From NCBI GenBank assembly GCA_024643585.1, contig JAHEMP010000051.1:1-11373 (forward strand): a stretch of 11,373 nt of DNA, in the 5' to 3' direction. The notes below the pieces were generated by a model. It saw only the letters and a list, made by a program, of their open reading frames with translations, was not told where the DNA came from and made no database searches. The DNA comes from Crocinitomicaceae bacterium (GTDB taxonomy: Bacteria > Bacteroidota > Bacteroidia > Flavobacteriales_D > Crocinitomicaceae). Position numbers and translations under genes: made by a program. Positions within the stretch are counted from its first letter, which is position 1. Each line of letters starts with the position of its first letter. This document shows positions 7,454-11,373 of the stretch, piece after piece.

Positions 7454-8230
7454 TTACGAGGTTTTTCTCAATTCTACCTTAGCTTTTTCCCAATAAACAT
7501 CTAATTCTTCCAATGTTAAATCGCTGATATTTAAACCTTCATCTATAATGTAGGTTTCCATTAACTGAAATCTTTTTTGAAATTTAATATTCGTTTTTCC
7601 CAATGCATCCTCTGGATTGATGTCGACAAAACGAGAATAGTTGACAAGAGAAAACAACAAATCGCCAAATTCTTCCTCCATTTTATCACTTTGATTCTCG
7701 GCTTCAATTTCAAATTCGTTGAGCTCTTCTTTGACTTTGGCCCAAACGTCTTTTTTATCCGACCATTCAAAACCAATTCCTTTCGCTTTCTCTTGAATGC
7801 GCATGGCTTTGACCATGGCAGGTAAGGATTTAGGAACTCCTTCTAAAACCGATTTTTTACCTTCCTTCAGTTTTAACTTTTCCCAATTTTGTTTTACCTC
7901 TTCCTCATTTTGAACTTTGACATCACCGTATATATGAGGATGACGATGTACCAATTTGTCGCAAATTTTATTGAGAACAGATGAGATATCAAATAATTTT
8001 TGTTCGCTTCCTATTTTGGAATAAAACACCATATGTAAAAGAATATCACCAATTTCACCCTCCAAAGAATTCCAATCTTCATCCAGAATGGCATCTGTCA
8101 ATTCATAGGTTTCTTCAATAGTTAAGTGCCTTAGTGATGCAAAAGTTTGTTTTTGATCCCATGGACATTTTTCTCGTAATTCATCCATTATAGTTAACAA
8201 ACGTTCAAAAGCTTCTAATCTCGGGTCCAT
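7454..8230 (-). CDS. mazG: MazG nucleoside triphosphate pyrophosphohydrolase
   Basis: A 258-residue all-alpha NTP pyrophosphohydrolase with two tandem MazG domains, close in length to the E. coli enzyme (about 263). The N-terminal repeat has CPWD (22-25), the metal-binding EETYE (39-43) and EIGDILL (59-65), plus the conserved HRHPHIYGD (95-103). The C-terminal repeat has EELNEFE (168-174) and EEFGDLLF (186-193), the second metal-binding set. MazG hydrolyses canonical and damaged (d)NTPs to NMP and pyrophosphate and acts in nucleotide sanitation; in E. coli it also affects ppGpp levels. Both catalytic halves look intact. It is transcribed divergently from the PagL-like gene, with 61 nt between the two starts. 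The ATG is preceded by an A-rich stretch. No toxin-antitoxin partner (mazEF) is adjacent. Confidence 0.96.
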   Translation of the reverse strand: MDPRLEAFERLLTIMDELREKCPWDQKQTFASLRHLTIEETYELTDAILDEDWNSLEGEIGDILLHMVFYSKIGSEQKLFDISSVLNKICDKLVHRHPHIYGDVKVQNEEEVKQNWEKLKLKEGKKSVLEGVPKSLPAMVKAMRIQEKAKGIGFEWSDKKDVWAKVKEELNEFEIEAENQSDKMEEEFGDLLFSLVNYSRFVDINPEDALGKTNIKFQKRFQLMETYIIDEGLNISDLTLEELDVYWEKAKVELRKTS

Positions 8231-8255
8231 TTTTTTTCTATAAAATTACTTTTTC

Positions 8256-8287
8256 TTCGAGTTAAAATCGATATTAATCTATTTTTG
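8256..8287 (+). promoter_or_regulatory. candidate promoter of the PagL-like gene, nearly touching the ATG
   Basis: TATTTTTG (8280-8287) matches TAnnTTTG exactly. TTCG (8256-8259) lies 20 nt upstream and differs from TTTG by one base. The box ends 4 nt before the ATG at 8292, so transcription would begin at or within a few bases of the start codon. Confidence 0.42.
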
Positions 8288-8291
8288 CTCC

Positions 8292-9374
8292 ATGGTTCGG
8301 AATAATTTCATTTTTCCTATTTTGTTTTTCGCTTGTTTTCATAGCAATGCTCAAAACAATTGGGGATTCGAATCTAAATTGAGAAATGGATATCTGTCGC
8401 CCCACAGAGCCGTAATGGACCACCTTCCGGTCGAAAGAGTTTGGGCAGGGGAATTGTCATTTTACGTTGAATTGAAGGACACCTCAACTTGGTCAAAATA
8501 TTACGATAAACCGCGAATAGGAATTTCTACTTTTTTCAATCAAACCGGAAATACGCCTATTTTAGGACATGCTTTTGGTGTTTTTGCTTTTGGAGAATTG
8601 CCTTTTTATAGAAAGAATGGCTTTTCACTAAATGCTCGAATTGGAACTGGAATAGCCTATTTGACAAAAGTTTTTGATCAAGAAACAAATCCAAAAAATG
8701 TTGCTGTGTCTTCTCATTTTAATGGTACGGTTATTTTAGGAATGAATCTGAGGTATAACTTTAACAAAAGTGCTTTGGCTATTGCAGCCGAAATGACGCA
8801 TTTTTCTAATGGTTCGTCCAAAATGCCAAATTTGGGTTTGAATTATCCATTTTTAGGCCTTTCATACTCTAGACAATTTGGAGAAAATAGCAATACAGAA
8901 AAGTCATATACAGTTTCAGAATCTGGTATGCCATGGCAATTTGGCGTAAACGCTATTTTTTCAAGAAAAGAAGTTTTCCCAGTATCTGGAAAGAAGTATC
9001 CTGTTTACGGTTTGAATTTGTATACAAGAAAAATTTTCAGTCCAAAAGTTGGTGTAGAATTGGCATTGGACGGTATCTATAAAACAACCATTTTGGATTA
9101 TCTACCAGAATTCGAAAAAAAACCAATTGATATAGTGCAATTAGGCATTTTTGCGGGCTATGTTTTATCATTCGATCGGGTTTCGGCGATTGTTGGTATG
9201 GGTGGTTATTTCCGGGATCGATATTTACCGGAGGATAGGTTCTATCATCGCATTGGTGTGCGATACCAAATGAAATCAAATTTGCAATTTGGTTGGACAT
9301 TAAAATCCAATTGGGGAAAGGCCGATTATTGGGAGTGGAGCGTAGGTTATATATTTAATCGGAAGAAAAAATGA
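8292..9374 (+). CDS. PagL-like outer-membrane acyl hydrolase (acyloxyacyl hydrolase family)
   Basis: This 360-residue protein has a Sec signal peptide (1-20, cleavage near SNA|QNN). Its many alternating aromatic/hydrophobic strands indicate an outer-membrane beta-barrel. The segment MTHFSNGSSKMPNLGLNYP (168-186) matches the catalytic region of lipid A 3-O-deacylase PagL: His170, Ser172 and Asn173 correspond to the catalytic His and Ser and the oxyanion-hole Asn. In Pseudomonas PagL the triad Glu lies 12 residues after the Ser; that position here is Asn184. PagL is a small 8-stranded barrel of about 150 residues, so this protein, at twice the length, has extra C-terminal strands (about 215-360). 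Members remove acyl chains from lipid A or related lipids, but activity here is uncertain. The start is fixed by the signal peptide; the next Met (M42) is inside the mature protein. Its stop overlaps the next gene by 4 nt. Confidence 0.75.
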   Translation: MVRNNFIFPILFFACFHSNAQNNWGFESKLRNGYLSPHRAVMDHLPVERVWAGELSFYVELKDTSTWSKYYDKPRIGISTFFNQTGNTPILGHAFGVFAFGELPFYRKNGFSLNARIGTGIAYLTKVFDQETNPKNVAVSSHFNGTVILGMNLRYNFNKSALAIAAEMTHFSNGSSKMPNLGLNYPFLGLSYSRQFGENSNTEKSYTVSESGMPWQFGVNAIFSRKEVFPVSGKKYPVYGLNLYTRKIFSPKVGVELALDGIYKTTILDYLPEFEKKPIDIVQLGIFAGYVLSFDRVSAIVGMGGYFRDRYLPEDRFYHRIGVRYQMKSNLQFGWTLKSNWGKADYWEWSVGYIFNRKKK

Positions 9375-10102
9375 GATACCTAGTAATTTTTGCTTTGTTG
9401 ATTTCTTCCTGTAAAAAAGCGGAAGATCGCAGTTGTTTCAAATTCAATGGAGAAGAAGCTGAAAAGATTGTGTTATTGTCCAGTTTTTCAGAATTAGAGA
9501 TTAATTCTTATCTAGTTGTGAATTTAATTCAAGATACTTCAAACTATGTTGTAATTAAAGGAGGTAAGAATGTAATTAATCTAGTGGAAACAGGCGTTTC
9601 AGAAGATAAACTCATTCTCACAAATGCCAACAAATGCAAGTATTTGAGGTCGAGAAAAAAGAAAATTGTAGTAGACGTACATTTTATAGCTTTGGAAAAA
9701 ATTAAATACCAAGGTTCTGAAAATGTTAAAAGCATAGGAACTATTCAAGGCAATAATTTAAAATTGAGTATTGCAGAAACCTCAGGGACTATTGATTTGA
9801 ATGTGGATGTAGAAGATTTTTCGTTAAGTGCAGAGCCTTCCTGGGTTGATTTTAATATTTCAGGTTTTTCGAAAATCGCCAGTCTAACTGTGAAGGGGAA
9901 TGCATATGGAGATACACGTAATTTCTTGGTTCAAGACAGATTAGTAGTCATTAGCAATACTGTCGGAAATGTTTACGTTAACGGTTCAACAGGTTTGCTG
10001 AAATGCGAAACAAAGGGTTCAGGTAATGTATTTTATTCAAATACACCTGGAAATATCGAATGGAACGATTATGGCACTGGAAAATTATTGCAGGCCCCCT
10101 GA
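9371..10102 (+). CDS. lipoprotein of the head GIN/DUF2807 type
   Basis: A 243-residue predicted lipoprotein. The short signal peptide ends in the lipobox ISSC (11-14), making C14 the lipidated residue. The residues after the Cys are KKAED, charged and resembling but not clearly matching the export signals that send Bacteroidota lipoproteins to the cell surface. The rest is rich in short beta-strands with Gly/Asn turns (for example YQGSENVKSIG, NVYVNGSTG, GSGNVFYSN), as in the DUF2807 head GIN domain with its right-handed beta-helix-like repeats. That family is common in Bacteroidota; its function is not well established and adhesion is only suggested. The ATGA overlap with the PagL-like gene implies cotranscription and perhaps a shared envelope role. 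Family assignment comes from pattern rather than alignment. Confidence 0.72.
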   Translation: MRYLVIFALLISSCKKAEDRSCFKFNGEEAEKIVLLSSFSELEINSYLVVNLIQDTSNYVVIKGGKNVINLVETGVSEDKLILTNANKCKYLRSRKKKIVVDVHFIALEKIKYQGSENVKSIGTIQGNNLKLSIAETSGTIDLNVDVEDFSLSAEPSWVDFNISGFSKIASLTVKGNAYGDTRNFLVQDRLVVISNTVGNVYVNGSTGLLKCETKGSGNVFYSNTPGNIEWNDYGTGKLLQAP

Positions 10103-10117
10103 AAAGCATTAACTTTG
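10088..10117 (+). promoter_or_regulatory. promoter of the NqrM-like small gene
   Basis: TTG (10088-10090), a 19-nt spacer and TAACTTTG (10110-10117) form a textbook Bacteroidota promoter. The -33 part lies inside the last codons of the upstream lipoprotein gene and the -7 box lies in the short intergenic gap. The leader before the ATG at 10134 would be only about 12 nt and is A-rich. Confidence 0.55.
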
Positions 10118-10133
10118 TAAAAAAATAATAGAA

Positions 10134-10319
10134 ATGAAACTTGTTTTGCTTTCAATAGGATTATTGGCACTCGCTTTTGCAGGGATAGCCATTAAAATTT
10201 GGTCCAAAAAGGATGGTAAATTTGCAGGAACATGTGCCAGCAATAACCCACTTCTTCGAGAGGAAGGAGCTTCTTGTGGTCTTTGTGGCGCTCGTCCAGA
10301 GGAACAATGCCAAGCTTAA
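10134..10319 (+). CDS. small four-cysteine membrane protein, NqrM-like (DUF539)
   Basis: A 61-residue protein with one N-terminal hydrophobic segment (about 3-22), a basic stretch KIWSKKDGK, and a short cysteine-rich tail. The tail pattern is GTC (C34), then SCGLCG (C48, C51) and a final C59. This layout, a single membrane anchor then G-x-C, C-x-x-C-G and a last Cys near the end, resembles NqrM (DUF539). NqrM delivers iron for the Fe site of the Na+-translocating NADH:quinone reductase. Many Bacteroidota carry such genes annotated only as membrane or secreted protein. No nqr genes are present in this window, so the link is by family resemblance only. It has its own strong promoter, and its stop codon overlaps that of the convergent ACT-domain gene. 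Confidence 0.7.
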   Translation: MKLVLLSIGLLALAFAGIAIKIWSKKDGKFAGTCASNNPLLREEGASCGLCGARPEEQCQA

Positions 10320-10978
10320 TTCAACCTTTTTAAATTCATTAGAATTTTAAACGCTGAATCAATTTCGTTTTGGTTTACAACAATCGAAAATTCGTTTGAA
10401 GTAGAAACAACCTGAACTATGTTGATTCCTTCCCAAGCCAATTGCTTCAAAATGTAGTAATAAACACCGTAAATTTCCGTGTTTACCGTCGGAAGTTTTA
10501 CCGTTACTGAAGCCAATTTTTCATTGTGCGTTTTTAGCTTTTCGTTTTTGAAAAATTCTTTCACCAACTCATTTTGACTAGCAGAGACAATGAATGTTGT
10601 TTCAGACAACCCTTGAGAAATAGTGTAGAAATTATCGTTCTCACGTCTCATCAAATGAATAAACTCGCTTTGCGCATTTTTCAAAGATTCTGAATTTTCA
10701 TAGGTAAAATCGGAAAGATTACTTCTTACCAAGAAATCCCCTAATTCAGACATCATATTCGTTATCTTGAAATTTAGACGATGGTAAAGGCCTGGCGACA
10801 TTCTTTTAATAGTCATTACGATTGCACCTTCCTTAATGGGCTTGCCCATTTTCTCCTCAATTTCAGGTTTTAATTTTCGCGCTAAAGCAGATATATTAAT
10901 TAGATTATCAGTAATTGCTTCTCTTAAAAAAGGGCTGCGGTTGATTAAGTCTTCGGTAAGTTTGCCAATAGAGTCCAT
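10316..10978 (-). CDS. ACT-domain protein of unknown function (aspartokinase-like regulatory domain)
   Basis: A 220-residue soluble protein. The C-terminal part (about 157-217) is an ACT domain of the aspartokinase type. LASVTVKLP is the first strand, IYGVYYYILKQLAWEGINI the helix and following loop, and QVVSTSNEFSIVV the strand pair. A weaker ACT-like strand, YTISQGLSETTFIVSAS (118-134), precedes it, so two ACT units may pack as in aspartokinases. The kinase catalytic domain is absent. The N-terminal 65 residues are helical and charged (ISALARKLKPEIEEKMGKPI, then AIVMTIKRM) and could be a helix-turn-helix-like module, but I cannot identify it. ACT domains usually sense amino acids, so a regulatory role is plausible inference. 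It lies downstream of cmk, 67 nt away, with its own promoter, and converges with the NqrM-like gene. Confidence 0.8.
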   Translation of the reverse strand: MDSIGKLTEDLINRSPFLREAITDNLINISALARKLKPEIEEKMGKPIKEGAIVMTIKRMSPGLYHRLNFKITNMMSELGDFLVRSNLSDFTYENSESLKNAQSEFIHLMRRENDNFYTISQGLSETTFIVSASQNELVKEFFKNEKLKTHNEKLASVTVKLPTVNTEIYGVYYYILKQLAWEGINIVQVVSTSNEFSIVVNQNEIDSAFKILMNLKRLN

Positions 10979-11025
10979 AAGTGCTTAAACGGGTGTTAAA
11001 AATTAACAGAAAATTAAATTTCTTG

Positions 11026-11059
11026 CAAATATAAACGATTTTAGTTTAAATTTCACAAA
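11026..11059 (-). promoter_or_regulatory. promoter of the ACT-domain gene
   Basis: On the minus strand, TTTG (11056-11059) is followed after 22 nt by TATATTTG (11026-11033), an exact TAnnTTTG match. The spacer falls within the 17-23 range reported for Bacteroidota. The -33 element lies inside the last codons of cmk, so the gene can be transcribed separately. The predicted leader is about 40-45 nt. Confidence 0.5.
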
Positions 11060-11373
11060 TTTTGTTTAAAACTAGTGTCAGCTGTTCATCCTTAGTTAGA
11101 CGGCTATTGTCTAAAACCCAGGCGTCTTCCGTTTTTATTAATGGACTTTCTTCCCTTGTGCTATCAATGTAATCTCTTTCTAGAAGATTAGTTTTTATTT
11201 CTTCAATATTTACATCAGGATCCGTAGCCTTTAGTTCTTCATATCTTCTTTTAGCTCTAACTTCTGGACTTGCCGTCAAAAATATCTTTAATTCGGCATT
11301 TGGAAAAACGACAGAACCGATATCACGACCATCCATAATGACACCACCCATTTTGGACATTTTTCGTTGCTCT
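11046..11373 (-). CDS. cmk: cytidylate kinase, C-terminal part (cut by window edge)
   Basis: The reading frame stays open to the right end of the window, so this is the 3' part of a longer gene; the N-terminal P-loop half lies outside. About 108 residues are visible. They begin EQRKMSKMGGVIMDGRDIGS, where MDGRDIG is the strongly conserved CMP-binding segment of bacterial (d)CMP kinases. VVFPNAELKIFLTASPEVRAKRR follows, with the lid-region Arg residues, then RDYIDSTREESPL, also typical. Full-length Cmk is about 220-230 residues, so roughly half is present. The enzyme phosphorylates CMP and dCMP with ATP in pyrimidine nucleotide synthesis, in the cytoplasm. A Met at 11360 is internal and is not the true start. 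Confidence 0.95.
   Translation of the reverse strand, partial: EQRKMSKMGGVIMDGRDIGSVVFPNAELKIFLTASPEVRAKRRYEELKATDPDVNIEEIKTNLLERDYIDSTREESPLIKTEDAWVLDNSRLTKDEQLTLVLNKICEI

Noticed and set aside
7577..7825. Plus-strand 82-codon open frame within mazG.
   Set aside because: Antisense shadow of a clearly coding, motif-complete mazG.
7454..8230. A toxin-antitoxin or phage-defence island around mazG.
   Set aside because: No mazE/mazF or other defence gene is adjacent; this is an ordinary house-cleaning MazG in a chromosomal setting.
8241..8248. TAATTTTA on the minus strand as the mazG promoter.
   Set aside because: One mismatch from consensus and no matching -33 element; the region is simply AT-rich.
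10332..10347. AAATTC-ATTA-GAATTT hairpin as a terminator for the convergent NqrM-like and ACT genes.
   Set aside because: Almost all A-T pairs, no T-run after it on either strand, and it lies inside the ACT coding sequence.

Overview
The window looks like a chromosomal stretch of a Bacteroidota (probably Flavobacteriia-type) genome. The evidence is AT-rich DNA, start codons preceded by A-rich sequence rather than clear Shine-Dalgarno sites, several matches to the Bacteroidota promoter (TTTG or TTG, about 19 nt, then TAnnTTTG), a TonB-dependent receptor with an N-terminal carboxypeptidase-like regulatory domain, and a head-GIN/DUF2807-type lipoprotein. The organism call is inference from these features. 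No IS element, CRISPR array, tRNA, rRNA or obvious foreign island was seen.

Left block (129-4371, + strand): a likely three-gene operon. A YbiT-type ABC-F ATPase is followed after 17 nt by an FkbM-family methyltransferase. That gene overlaps by 4 nt (ATGA) with an M61-family PDZ metallopeptidase. The ABC-F protein has an unusual split of active-site motifs that leaves only one of its two composite ATP sites intact.

Middle block (4378-8230, - strand): mazG (nucleotide pyrophosphohydrolase), then a TonB-dependent outer-membrane receptor with no SusD partner, then a small secreted four-cysteine protein of unknown role. The last gene meets the M61 gene tail to tail with a 6-nt gap. A perfect 8-bp hairpin inside the end of the M61 gene is oriented like a terminator for the small gene.

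Right block (8292-10319, + strand): a PagL-like outer-membrane acyl hydrolase (lipid A modification family) overlaps by 4 nt with a DUF2807-like lipoprotein. These are followed by a tiny four-cysteine membrane protein resembling NqrM, which has its own well-formed promoter. The PagL-like protein carries Asn where the known catalytic Glu would fall, and its promoter lies so close to the ATG that the mRNA may be leaderless.

Right edge (10316-11373, - strand): an ACT-domain protein of unknown function with its own promoter, and the C-terminal half of cytidylate kinase (cmk), cut by the window edge. The ACT gene and the NqrM-like gene converge and share a TTAA at their stops.

I found no clear multi-gene undescribed system. 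The most interesting signals are the half-dead ABC-F ATPase, the PagL-like protein with the altered triad, the stand-alone ACT protein and the orphan NqrM-like gene.
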